Shown piece after piece: positions 16,282-24,355 of a stretch of 34,604 bases of DNA; positions within the stretch are counted from its first letter, which is position 1, and every line of letters begins with the position of its first letter. The translations under genes and the position numbers were made by a program. Below the pieces are notes generated by a model. That model was not told the origin of the DNA and searched no databases. It was given only the letters and a program-made list of their open reading frames with translations. Source of the DNA: a virus; the IMG/VR virus record IMGVR_UViG_3300022540_000049, positions 1 to 34,604 of that record. One strand, given 5' to 3'.

Positions 16282-19200
16282 ATGGCTAATGAATGGGAAG
16301 AGGTTGGCGCAGACCAATTCATGCTACAAGAGTTAGATAAGTACTCTAAAGAGAATCCTATAGATGATGGCTGGGAGGAGGATGGGTGGGAGGAAGCTCC
16401 TGCTAAAGAATCCTCTAATGGTGGATGGGAATTAGCCCCTGAGAGCTCCTCAGAGCCTGTTAGAGAGGCTTTACCGGATAATGGTGTAGATGTATCAAGT
16501 ATAGTATCTAGAATGGCTAAGGAGAGCGTTAAGGTAGGATTTGGGGATTATACCTTTGATACAGGTATATCTCTAGAGGATATAGGTTCTGTATTTGGTA
16601 GTGAGGACTTTGCTAAGGAAACTACAGCTGAATTAATAGGTGTAGGACATAGCATGTCTATGGTTCCTAGAGGACTTAAGCAATTAGCTGGTATAGATGA
16701 AGAACAGATGAAGACAGAAGAAGCTGCTATGGATGTACTATATGCAGATGAGGAATTAGGTACTTCTGCTACAGCTGGTATGGTTGTTGGTGCTGTTGTT
16801 GAACCAGCAGGTATGTTAATGCCCGGAATGAAAGCTGCTAATATAGGTGGTCAGATAGTTAAGGGAGCTGCTAAGACCAATGTTATTAGGGCTGCTGTGG
16901 GTTCTGCTATATATGGTGGAGCTGCTTATACTAAAGAACAAGAAGATGAATCATTCCTAGAGAGTAAAGCTAAACAAATAGCTACATTTGCTGCATTTGG
17001 TGCAGGAGCTGGTACACTATTTGGTGGTACATTTGCTAGAGGGGCTAAGTCCACTATACCAAAGGGCGCTCCTCCTGTAATTAAGAAGGAAGTATCTAAA
17101 GCATATAGTGCTATTAGTAAGAGACTATCAGAGAAGGCCAAAGAAACTGGTGAGAAAGTACGTATAGATGATGCTGGTGTGTATATTGCAGCTGAGAAAC
17201 AGATAGATGATATTGATTTAGCTATTGCTAGAATGATTAAGGATGATGCTGGTGAGATAGATCCTGTAAGGATTAGTCAAGAACTTAAGAAGAATATGCC
17301 ATTTAAGTTTAATGGACTTAGAGATGCTACTAAGGTCACTGGTAGGAAGCCTAGAATAGGTATGACCAGAGATGAGGCAGAGGATGTAATAAATTACTTC
17401 ACTAAAGCTGCTAGACAGAGTGAACTAGCTATAGGTGCAGATAAAGTAGTAGGTATGTTATCTACTCGTATAGGTAATAAGAGTCAGAGACTATTAGGTA
17501 GATTAGAGAGACATTTCCATGATAACAATAAGGCTGAGAAAGCTGCCCTAGATAAGGTTGATTCATTTATGGGTAGAGCTTCTGAGATATTTGGAAGACC
17601 TACTGGTAAGCAAAAGATTAAAGATGTAATAGCTGGTGTTAAGGGTGAGAAGATTGATAAGGTTAAGAGAGCTGCTGAGTATGATGAGTTCTCAGCTAAG
17701 ATGCTTAGTGGGGATTACTCTGGTATAAGGAATATGCTAAGAGGTAAAGGGTATATGTCTAATAGTCATGAGATTAAGAGTCTTGATAACCTACAAGATT
17801 GGTTAGGTTCTAGAGCTAGACACCTAGTAAAGTATGGTATCCTTAAAGAAAGTCAGGTAATTGATAATTATTTCCCTCGTATAGTTAAAGATTTAGAAGG
17901 TCTTAAGACAGCTGTAGGGTCTAAGATGTCTAATCAGATAGATGATGCTCTTAATAAAGCTGAAGCTAAGATGATGGAAGCTGAGAGAAGAACACTTAAT
18001 CAAGCAGAGAGGGCCTCTGTATTAAACAGCGTAATGGTTAAGTATCCTAAAGGTATCCAGACTAAGGGTGGTGGGTATACTAAGGGACGTACTATGGAGG
18101 AGATTGATCCTAAGTTAGTACAGTTCTATGAAGATCCATTAGAAGCATTACATACTTATGTACGTAATAGTACACAAGATATAGGTAAAGCTAAGTTATT
18201 TGGTAAGGTGGCTCAAAAAGAAAAGGTACTTAAGAAAGATATTATAAAAAGATATCTACCAGATAATCTAACAAGTAAGATTAGTAAAGATGAGTGGTGG
18301 AATGATACTGGTAAAGGATTACTTAAAAAAGCCAATAAGAAAGCAGAACCGCCTATAATGAGGGAAGGGCCTAATGGAACACCTGTTTTAGATGAATCTA
18401 GGAACATCGGGAGATTACTAAATGAAGAATTAGAGGCGGGCAATATCTCTACATCTGATGTACAAGAGTTACAGGAGATTATGGATGCGCTATTCTCTAT
18501 AGGACAGAAGAGCCCTAGCTCTATAGTACAGGGGACTAGAAACATTATGTATGCATCCCTATTAGCAAACCCTATTAGTGCAGCAGTACAGTTTGGTGAT
18601 GTGGCTATTAGTATGTACATTAATGGATTTAGAAACACAATAGAGACGATAGCACCTGCTGCTAAACATACCTTATTTGCTAAGAAAGGTTATATGAAGT
18701 CTATTATCCAAGATATGGGATTAAGAAGTCATATTACAGAGGAATTTGCTAGTACCGGTAAGACAGCTAAGTTCCTTAAGGTAGCTATGAAGGCATCAGG
18801 CTTTGAGAAGGTTGATACATTTGGTAAGGAAGTAGCTGTAAGAGCTGCTCTGAATAAAGCATCTAAGATGACTAGTACAGAGGCTGGTAAGAAGGCTTTC
18901 ATTGCCCAACACAAGGCTAAATATGGTAATGAGATATATAAGATAGCAGAGGATTTAAAGGCTGGTAAGGCTTCTGAGGAGGCTCAGGTATACCTATTTA
19001 GTGAATTAAGTAGAATGCAACCTATCTCTAAGTTAGAGTTACCTGAGATGTACCATAGATTACCTAATGGTAGAATCATGTATATGCTTAAGTCCTTTAT
19101 GCTAAAACAAATGGATATTGTTAGAAGAGATGGTATCCAGAAGATGATGAGTAAGAACCCTAAAGTACAATATCAAGGGGCTAAGAGCCTAACAGGCATA

Positions 19201-19614
19201 CTTGTAGCACTAGGAGCAGGTGGTACTGCCTCTGGGGTGATACAGGAGCTTATGAAGGGTAATTTAGATGCTGTAGATGAGGCTGGTGATCCGGTTAAGT
19301 GGGTTACTAATATGACCAAGACATTTGGTTTAAGTGAATATACCATGAGAAAGATTGGTAAAGCCGATATAGGGGATGCTATAGGAGGTATTGTGTTACC
19401 ACCATATGCCATGTTTGATGATGTATGGCAAGAAAGGAAGGATGAATTAGAACTTAATCCTAAAGCTGTTAAGAAGATACCTGTATTTGGTAAGCCAGCT
19501 TACTACTGGTTAATGGGTGGCATAGAGAAAGAGATTGAGAGTAAAGCCTACTGGGCAAAACAAGATGAATATAAACGGAAGAGAATAGCTAAGAGAGAAG
19601 CTAGAGGAGAATAG
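16282..19614 (+). CDS. Large internal virion / DNA-ejection protein (1110 residues)
   Basis: The largest protein in the window. The N-terminal 60 residues are acidic and tryptophan-rich with three WE repeats (DDGWEEDGWEEAP and NGGWELAP). Hydrophobic, glycine/alanine-rich segments lie at about 150-255 (AGMVVGAVVEPAGMLMPGMK and AAFGAGAGTLFGG). The rest is long helical sequence with hydrophobic patches, including one near the end (GILVALGAGGTASGVIQEL). No lytic transglycosylase or peptidase motif is visible. Size and place resemble large internal core proteins (T7 gp16 is 1318 residues; P22 gp16 is 609). It probably enters the envelope during DNA ejection. Confidence 0.7.
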   Translation: MANEWEEVGADQFMLQELDKYSKENPIDDGWEEDGWEEAPAKESSNGGWELAPESSSEPVREALPDNGVDVSSIVSRMAKESVKVGFGDYTFDTGISLEDIGSVFGSEDFAKETTAELIGVGHSMSMVPRGLKQLAGIDEEQMKTEEAAMDVLYADEELGTSATAGMVVGAVVEPAGMLMPGMKAANIGGQIVKGAAKTNVIRAAVGSAIYGGAAYTKEQEDESFLESKAKQIATFAAFGAGAGTLFGGTFARGAKSTIPKGAPPVIKKEVSKAYSAISKRLSEKAKETGEKVRIDDAGVYIAAEKQIDDIDLAIARMIKDDAGEIDPVRISQELKKNMPFKFNGLRDATKVTGRKPRIGMTRDEAEDVINYFTKAARQSELAIGADKVVGMLSTRIGNKSQRLLGRLERHFHDNNKAEKAALDKVDSFMGRASEIFGRPTGKQKIKDVIAGVKGEKIDKVKRAAEYDEFSAKMLSGDYSGIRNMLRGKGYMSNSHEIKSLDNLQDWLGSRARHLVKYGILKESQVIDNYFPRIVKDLEGLKTAVGSKMSNQIDDALNKAEAKMMEAERRTLNQAERASVLNSVMVKYPKGIQTKGGGYTKGRTMEEIDPKLVQFYEDPLEALHTYVRNSTQDIGKAKLFGKVAQKEKVLKKDIIKRYLPDNLTSKISKDEWWNDTGKGLLKKANKKAEPPIMREGPNGTPVLDESRNIGRLLNEELEAGNISTSDVQELQEIMDALFSIGQKSPSSIVQGTRNIMYASLLANPISAAVQFGDVAISMYINGFRNTIETIAPAAKHTLFAKKGYMKSIIQDMGLRSHITEEFASTGKTAKFLKVAMKASGFEKVDTFGKEVAVRAALNKASKMTSTEAGKKAFIAQHKAKYGNEIYKIAEDLKAGKASEEAQVYLFSELSRMQPISKLELPEMYHRLPNGRIMYMLKSFMLKQMDIVRRDGIQKMMSKNPKVQYQGAKSLTGILVALGAGGTASGVIQELMKGNLDAVDEAGDPVKWVTNMTKTFGLSEYTMRKIGKADIGDAIGGIVLPPYAMFDDVWQERKDELELNPKAVKKIPVFGKPAYYWLMGGIEKEIESKAYWAKQDEYKRKRIAKREARGE

Positions 19615-19616
19615 AT

Positions 19617-19877
19617 GTGTCTGGACAAACTAATGATGTGATAGTAGCTAAAGAAATTGGGTACTTGAAGGCCAATACTGAGATTAATACTAAGAAGATA
19701 GAAGATTTCTATGATCTATTATTTAGTCATATGGCTAAGGAAGAGAAAGAAAGGAAAGTGCTAGATTACAAGATGACTGCTATGGGTGGGGCATTGATGT
19801 GGCTTATAGTCAAGGATACTGCAACTGCTAATAACTGGTTCACAAGCATCCTTGGACTCTTTATACCGGGCATCTAG
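19617..19877 (+). CDS. Small protein with C-terminal membrane segment, holin candidate
   Basis: An 86-residue protein. Residues 1-50 are a charged helix (KEIGYLKANTEINTKKIED onwards); residues 52-86 are hydrophobic (MGGALMWLIV, then WFTSILGLFIPGI), giving one or two weak membrane segments. This layout is like XhlA-type and other single-span holins. The start is GTG 19617 with GAGGAG seven bases before it; a nearby ATG at 19615 is out of frame. It is the last gene of the late + strand unit, next to the convergent endolysin. Holin is a guess from topology and position. Confidence 0.6.
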   Translation: MSGQTNDVIVAKEIGYLKANTEINTKKIEDFYDLLFSHMAKEEKERKVLDYKMTAMGGALMWLIVKDTATANNWFTSILGLFIPGI

Positions 19878-20032
19878 AAGTACTCTGTGTAGAATACCTT
19901 TATGACGATAACCGTAAATATTGTAAAGGCTATATATCCCATAAATACCTAGTGGATTCTAAAATACCCCCTAGTGTCTCTACTATCACTATACCCCATA
20001 AGACATAGTATGTAGCTCTATTAACCTCTATT
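19878..20032. other. Convergent intergenic region between the two transcription units
   Basis: About 155 bases between the + strand late genes and the - strand genes. It should contain a stop signal for both directions. I see only an imperfect candidate: CCTTTA near 19899-19904 and TAAAGG near 19926-19931, separated by a long loop. A short direct repeat, CCTAGTG, occurs twice at about 19948 and 19971. No ORF in it is convincing. Confidence 0.4.
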
Positions 20033-20359
20033 CTATCTGTTAATAATTTGTACATGTAAATGATCCTCCTCAATTAATACCTTTAATCCACGAATCCTAA
20101 AGTTATGTATTACAGCACTCCAATCACCCCCATCAGGCACTACATCCATAGCATGTCCTGATAGGTGCTTTGACTTAGGAACACCACCTACCATCTTATT
20201 CCTCTTAGGAGTTCTGATCCAAGAAGTAACAGAACACCCATGATTCAAACATACATAACTTACTATATCCGCTAGACGATTACTCCTAGTATCCGCTACT
20301 GCACTTACGCTGTAACAGAGGAGTCCGATTGTAATAACTCTACATAGAGTAAGAAACAT
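20033..20359 (-). CDS. Signal-peptide-bearing M15-type peptidoglycan peptidase (endolysin)
   Basis: A 108-residue protein that probably cuts peptide stems of the cell wall. Residues 1-22 (MFLTLCRVITIGLLCYSVSA then VA) form a Sec signal with likely cleavage after AVA. The mature part matches the M15 family (VanX/L-Ala-D-Glu endopeptidase type): SWIRTPKRNKMVGG, then SKHLSGHAMDVVP with metal ligands His65 and Asp72, and EEDHLHVQI with the third ligand His102 and a nearby acid. The mature domain is only about 86 residues. Export by a signal means holin may serve mainly for timing. GGAGGG precedes the ATG. It closes the - strand unit. Confidence 0.82.
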   Translation of the reverse strand: MFLTLCRVITIGLLCYSVSAVADTRSNRLADIVSYVCLNHGCSVTSWIRTPKRNKMVGGVPKSKHLSGHAMDVVPDGGDWSAVIHNFRIRGLKVLIEEDHLHVQIINR

Positions 20360-20472
20360 ACCTTCATCCCTCCACTCTGTTTAACTAATTGTTTAGCCTT
20401 ATTACCAGCTTCATCTATAGAAGATGCTGCAATAGTTACAGGCCCTTTACCCATGAAGCTAGCTCTATACAT
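20305..20472 (-). CDS. Small ORF overlapping the endolysin start
   Basis: A 55-codon ORF beginning MYRASFMGKGPVTIAASS, with a helical KAKQLVKQ segment. The ATG at 20472-20470 overlaps the end of the upstream gene, and the last third overlaps the endolysin gene in another frame. It fills the otherwise empty 105 bases between these genes, which is why I list it. No homologue is recognised. An overlapping gene next to an endolysin could be a lysis regulator, but nothing in its sequence shows that. Confidence 0.4.
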   Translation of the reverse strand: MYRASFMGKGPVTIAASSIDEAGNKAKQLVKQSGGMKVCFLLYVELLQSDSSVTA

Positions 20473-20797
20473 CTTTGTCCCCATCTTCTAATCTCCTTAA
20501 CTTAAGCTCTAATCTAGCTATAGCATTCCAAGCCACTTGAGCGTCATGTAGAATATCATGATCAGTCCACTCTCGTATATCGGAATCATATTGCTCATCT
20601 GTGTAAAGATGTCGTAGCATTGCCGCAGTATAACGATTTTCTCCATCTGGAACACTCTGCCATCCTCCCCTTGTATACTTCTTAGCTCCAGCTGTACCAA
20701 CATCAGCGACCATAGTAAGTGCCTTACCAAACATCAGTAATAATGACATATCTGGTTTATCACCATCTAACTTAGCACCGGGTTCATGTTGATCCAT
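20465..20797 (-). CDS. dATP/dGTP diphosphohydrolase-like protein (DUF5664 type)
   Basis: A 110-residue all-alpha protein with the family pattern: GDKPDMSLLLMFGKALTMVA, AKKYTRGGWQSV, a helix with RYTAAMLRHLYT, and a final DHDILHDAQVAWNAIARLE. These are the conserved parts of the phage family annotated as dATP/dGTP diphosphohydrolase N-terminal domain, related to MazG-like pyrophosphatases. It would convert dNTP to dNMP and pyrophosphate or phosphate, shaping nucleotide pools. AGGAG lies eight bases before ATG 20797. No PurZ gene is in the window. The family assignment is fairly firm; the substrate is not. Confidence 0.7.
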   Translation of the reverse strand: MDQHEPGAKLDGDKPDMSLLLMFGKALTMVADVGTAGAKKYTRGGWQSVPDGENRYTAAMLRHLYTDEQYDSDIREWTDHDILHDAQVAWNAIARLELKLRRLEDGDKDV

Positions 20798-21149
20798 CTT
20801 TCTTACTCCTTGGTTGATACAGAGAGAATGCCTTACATAGACTAGGATTATCTCTCATTAACTGAAACATACTAGTCTCTAATGTGGATATATCTCTATG
20901 ATCTATATTGATTTCAAGCTTATCCACTATACACTCTATACACTCATGTAATAAGGTAGATAACTGACTATCATAAGGTAGCTCATCTGCATTAGATATC
21001 TCTATTAGGTTCTGTCCTCCATGATATAAGCCTAAGCACTCATCCCCATCTGAATGAAAGAGTGCAGTACTGTAGCTTACATCAACCTCAGAACCAAGGA
21101 TATTAAGAGATTTAACTAACCTACTTAAATCCTTAGTGTTATTAGCCAT
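20784..21149 (-). CDS. Small HExxE metalloprotease-like protein
   Basis: A 121-residue protein with LLHECIECIVDKLEINIDHR at about 66-85 and then ISTLETSMFQLMRDNPSL. His68-Glu69 and Glu72 form an HExxE site; His84 and Glu91 are further candidate ligands. Similar short phage proteins have the pattern LLHEIIEA...H..I..L...L.QVL.DN, some with HExxH, and are classed near the IrrE/SprT-like minimal metalloproteases. Activity and target are unknown. It overlaps its neighbours on both sides by 8-14 bases. It sits among nucleotide and recombination genes. Confidence 0.6.
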   Translation of the reverse strand: MANNTKDLSRLVKSLNILGSEVDVSYSTALFHSDGDECLGLYHGGQNLIEISNADELPYDSQLSTLLHECIECIVDKLEINIDHRDISTLETSMFQLMRDNPSLCKAFSLYQPRSKKDGST

Positions 21150-21846
21150 ATTGATCTTCTCCTACCCATCTATTCTTCTTATTAACAACCATAGGAACCC
21201 AAGTCATAATACCATTGTGAACTACACCAGCTCCTAAGCTACTCTTAACTCTAGCAAACTTAGCATAAGCCAAGGCATAAGCTGTATGATCAACTAGACA
21301 ACCTGCATTCATACCCTGTACAGACTTATTATGATCAGTAGATATATGAATAGTACCAGCATGTCCATGAGTATGACCATGTACTACTGACTTCATCTTA
21401 GATAGTAACATAGTACGTGTTGCATACATACCTGTATACCCATTACCATGATTGTAATTAACACCATCTATCTCCCACTCATCTCTCCACTCCCAACCAT
21501 CAGGTGCTTGGATAATCTCATTAAAGTCCTTAAGTAAACCCCTTGGTATACCTGCTCCAAATGCCTTACGATAGGCTCTGATATCATGATTACCATAACA
21601 ACCCTTAACTACTGGGAATAACTCATATAACTCTTGTAATTGATCTACAGCTTTAGATAACTCATCTTTAGGAGAGTAACCATCTGGATCGGCATCAAAC
21701 TGAGCCATAGCGTGCCAATCAATTATATCTCCTAAGTGTACCACTGTGTCTAAATCAAACTCATCATACACCCACTTCAAAAACTTTACACTATCCTTGT
21801 GCATGAAAGGTGCATGACAGTCAGGAATTGCTAGAACGTTACTCAT
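21142..21846 (-). CDS. Calcineurin-like metallophosphoesterase
   Basis: A 234-residue protein with every motif of the binuclear metallophosphoesterase fold in order: PDCHAPF (Asp9, His11), HLGDIIDWH (Asp40, Asp43), YGNHDIRAY (about 81-88), NYNHGNG (about 131) and VVHGHTHGHAG (about 156). It should hydrolyse a phosphomonoester or diester; the substrate cannot be read from the sequence. Homologues of this size are common in phage replication modules and are linked to nucleic acid processing. It starts at ATG 21846, overlapping the resolvase gene end by eight bases. Confidence 0.85.
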   Translation of the reverse strand: MSNVLAIPDCHAPFMHKDSVKFLKWVYDEFDLDTVVHLGDIIDWHAMAQFDADPDGYSPKDELSKAVDQLQELYELFPVVKGCYGNHDIRAYRKAFGAGIPRGLLKDFNEIIQAPDGWEWRDEWEIDGVNYNHGNGYTGMYATRTMLLSKMKSVVHGHTHGHAGTIHISTDHNKSVQGMNAGCLVDHTAYALAYAKFARVKSSLGAGVVHNGIMTWVPMVVNKKNRWVGEDQYG

Positions 21847-22222
21847 TATATAGTATCTCCTCTTTTCTATTATCAGTTATTGTGACAACTATATCATCTA
21901 TAGATCTAATATCAAACTCTATAAACTCTTCTCCCTTCTTCACTTTTACTTTCTCCATAAATATTTTAAATACCTTATTATCATTAAAATCATATTTCAC
22001 TTGAAGGCAATCTAAGAAAGGCTTACAAGCATTATCTATGTCATAGGCCGCTGAACTAAGGCCCCATCTAAACTTAATAAATAACTTACCATCTGGTATG
22101 GATACATCATCAGGTAAAAGTTCTTGCATTATCTCCTTATAATCTTTATATGGCTTAGTTGATATTCTACGCCCTAACCAGCATCCATTAGCTGAGAAAG
22201 GCTTAATACCTACCCTCCTCAT
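21839..22222 (-). CDS. RusA-like Holliday junction resolvase
   Basis: A 127-residue protein of RusA type (E. coli RusA is 120 residues). The hallmark YDIDNACKPFLDCLQ gives Asp61, Asp63, Lys67 and Asp71, and FNDNKVF gives Asp81. Their spacing matches the RusA catalytic set Asp70, Asp72, Lys76 and Asp91 well. It is expected to act as a dimer that cuts four-way and branched DNA during replication and before packaging. In T7 this job is done by gp3. The ATG overlaps the preceding stop (ATGA). Confidence 0.78.
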   Translation of the reverse strand: MRRVGIKPFSANGCWLGRRISTKPYKDYKEIMQELLPDDVSIPDGKLFIKFRWGLSSAAYDIDNACKPFLDCLQVKYDFNDNKVFKIFMEKVKVKKGEEFIEFDIRSIDDIVVTITDNRKEEILYNE

Positions 22223-22410
22223 ACTTTATCTCTTTCTAAGTCTAGGCAGTATCTCTCCCATGTAATATACTTAAATTCCCCATCAAATTCATCAGGAAAA
22301 TTCTCTCTAAAATACCTCTCTAAATACTCTTCTGAGGGACTCTGTTCCCAGTACCCTCTAACACCATTATCGCCAGATTCAGTCCAATATACAACTAAAT
22401 ATATATCCAT
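22219..22410 (-). CDS. Small hypothetical protein
   Basis: A 63-residue acidic, aromatic-rich protein (MDIYLVVYWTESGDNGVRGY, then EEYLERYFRENFPDEF). No membrane segment and no known motif. Its ribosome binding site GGAG lies in the last codons of the preceding gene, six bases before its ATG. Its stop overlaps the RusA-like start. Phage-specific small proteins of this type are often host-directed, but there is no direct indication. Confidence 0.6.
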   Translation of the reverse strand: MDIYLVVYWTESGDNGVRGYWEQSPSEEYLERYFRENFPDEFDGEFKYITWERYCLDLERDKV

Positions 22411-22596
22411 TTAGTACTCCTCCGGTACTGCATCTGACCCTAATAGAACCCACTTACCTTCTGGCATTGTAATATGGTTCTCCTCAAGAATACGAGCTAT
22501 CTGTGATCTCATATTAGCATGAGATGAAGCATAACCTGTCATAATTACCTCAGAGGGCTCATGAATGTACGTGTATTTGACTAGATTGGTTCCCAT
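22411..22596 (-). CDS. Small hypothetical protein
   Basis: A 61-residue protein beginning MGTNLVKYTYIHEPSEVIMT and ending WVLLGSDAVPEEY. The middle (ASSHANMRSQIARILEEN) looks helical. No motif is recognised. It overlaps the end of the exonuclease gene by 16 bases and directly abuts the next small gene, so it is part of the same coupled string. Confidence 0.55.
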   Translation of the reverse strand: MGTNLVKYTYIHEPSEVIMTGYASSHANMRSQIARILEENHITMPEGKWVLLGSDAVPEEY

Positions 22597-23575
22597 AATT
22601 CCTCCTCATTGCGCCTAATCCACAATAATTGTGCTCGCTGAATGATTGTCTCCCTACTAATTCCATCATCCTTATCCAAGTATACCTGTTGTACAGCATC
22701 CCACATCTCCTTTATTGTATTACATTCAGCTACAGCCTTAGCAGACTTAACCTTACCATAGCCCTTAATACCGGGTATATTATCTACACCATCACCTGAT
22801 ATAAGTTGAGCATAGAAGTTCCTATCAGCAGTCAACGGATCTATTAACTCAGGGTCAGTATCCATACCTGATAGGTTCTGATTCCACCCCTTAATCATCT
22901 TAAGATCCTTATCAACTGTAACTATAACAGTCCTTATATACTGTTTACCAGATAATGCCATCTGAGTAGATGAGTACTCCATAAGAGTCTGCTTAATACC
23001 TAAAGCATCATCAGCTTCCTGCCCATCAACCACAATAGCACCCCAATACTTTATAAGATACTCTCTAATCTTATCCTCATAGAAAGGCCTTACAGGGGCC
23101 TTATACTTCTCTTCAGTAGCATCAAGCCATTCAATGAACCTACCTGCATCCCTGTACTTCTGTCTCTTCTCTTTAGAGAAACGGTTTCCTTTATATGGCA
23201 TCTCACTAGCCACATCCTCCCTGAAATTATCTTTACCTCCGATGTAAACAATTGGATCACCTCCCTTAAACTTATCTTTAATAGCAGTCATCATTAATTT
23301 GGTAGTATGAAGGATTCTATTCAATGGTTCTAATATCTCCTTCTCAACAATAACAAAGTCTTCCCTAACCTTGTCATGTTCTTTCAACCAAGCATTCAAC
23401 TCTTTAATGTACCTGAATTTAATGATGTAGTTCTTAAGGTCTTTAGGAGAGTAAACTTCCCTCTCCTTGTATTGACCTGCTAATCCACTTCTAAATACTA
23501 TAGCACCTAATCGCCGTCAACTAGTGGAACCAATGATTCATAGCTGACGGCATTCTCCTTCTCTTTGTCTGTCAT
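22581..23575 (-). CDS. 5'-3' exonuclease (FEN family), reading frame broken by -1 frameshift
   Basis: A flap/5'-3' exonuclease for primer removal and DNA degradation. ATG 23575-23573 (overlapping the HNH stop as ATGA) opens a frame reading YESLVPLVDGD, then TAG at 23509-23507. The sequence resumes one base back (-1 frame) as LGAIVFRSGLAGQYKE and runs 310 more codons to 22581. DGD (residues 20-22) is the first metal-binding motif of this family, so both frames belong together: about 331 residues in all. Later motifs are DGQEADDALG, VTVDKDLKM and the helix-hairpin-helix GDGVDNIPGIKGYG. A product starting at TTG 23399 would lack the first catalytic aspartates. Frameshift, mutation or sequence error cannot be told apart here. 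Confidence 0.8.
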
Positions 23576-24009
23576 AATTTACATACCTCTCTATCAGTTT
23601 TAAATATACGTCTATACTGTTGACTCAAATTATCCTTCCAATTACGAGGCCTCTTGTTGTGCCCTTTAGTTAATTTATACCAAGAAGTATATTTCCTGCA
23701 CTGATTCTGCAATCCATCATAATTACTAGCTCTGCTATTAAAGGCATCTTTATTATGAAGTTTCTTACAACCACCACAGTACTTCTCGGTATTTGGATCT
23801 CCACCAAGATCTATAATCTTAGTCCTAACATGTAGAAGAAAGTGGTACTCAGGGTTTGGGCAAATAACAAGATTAGTATTCTCATAATTATTTTTATCCA
23901 AATCCACATGATGTACGCACTCAGCCCTGTGTAAAGACCTTCCAATAGCTTCCTCTGCTTTAATCCTATGTATTAACTTACCACTTTTCCTCGGATAACT
24001 ACTGGACAC
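23572..24009 (-). CDS. HNH homing-type endonuclease with zinc finger
   Basis: A 145-residue protein. Residues 12-60 are HNH_3-like: IHRIKAEEAIGRSLHRAECV, then HHVDLDKNNYENTNLVIC and HFLLH. Residues 78-108 hold CGGCKKLHNKDAF and a further Cys, resembling the CxxC zinc modules found after HNH domains. Start is GTG 24009 inside the previous gene; no clear ribosome site precedes it, so translation is likely coupled. Its stop overlaps the exonuclease ATG. It is a free-standing, probably mobile, DNA cutter inserted next to the exonuclease gene. Confidence 0.75.
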   Translation of the reverse strand: MSSSYPRKSGKLIHRIKAEEAIGRSLHRAECVHHVDLDKNNYENTNLVICPNPEYHFLLHVRTKIIDLGGDPNTEKYCGGCKKLHNKDAFNSRASNYDGLQNQCRKYTSWYKLTKGHNKRPRNWKDNLSQQYRRIFKTDREVCKL

Positions 24010-24337
24010 TTTTTGGTAAAAATAGTTCAGGGACTGTGATTGGACTAGTCTCCTTAAACTCTTTTTCCCATGCTGTATTCAAGTCCCTGCAATAACTAAT
24101 CGCTGTAGCTGCCAAAGTATCTTCCCATTCCCGAACACCAGTCTCTGTATTAGTAACACAATACAAGAATAGTCGTTCGTCTTCAGGGCCTTTGTTTAAT
24201 ATACTCCAATCAACTGTCAGTGCATATACCCCAAAGACCTTAAGTGTTTGTACAGGATCTTCCTTCTCTCCAGAGTAAGCCTCTTTCTCAATTGCATCTA
24301 ACTCTTCATTTGTAGGTTCTCTATCTTCTTCACCCAT
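23999..24337 (-). CDS. Hypothetical acidic protein downstream of SSB
   Basis: A 112-residue protein with an acidic N-terminus (MGEEDREPTNEELDAIEKEA) and a more ordered part with VYALTVDWSILNKGPEDERL and WEDTLAATAISYCRDL. No family is recognised. AGGAG is eight bases before ATG 24337, 18 bases after the SSB stop. Place in the replication string suggests a replication accessory role, which is inference only. Confidence 0.6.
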   Translation of the reverse strand: MGEEDREPTNEELDAIEKEAYSGEKEDPVQTLKVFGVYALTVDWSILNKGPEDERLFLYCVTNTETGVREWEDTLAATAISYCRDLNTAWEKEFKETSPITVPELFLPKSVQ

Positions 24338-24355
24338 CTTATTATCTCCTAGTTA

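Noticed and set aside
19878-20032. Search for a strong bidirectional terminator in the convergent gap.
   Set aside because: Only an imperfect long-loop stem (CCTTTA with TAAAGG) was found, so no terminator is claimed.
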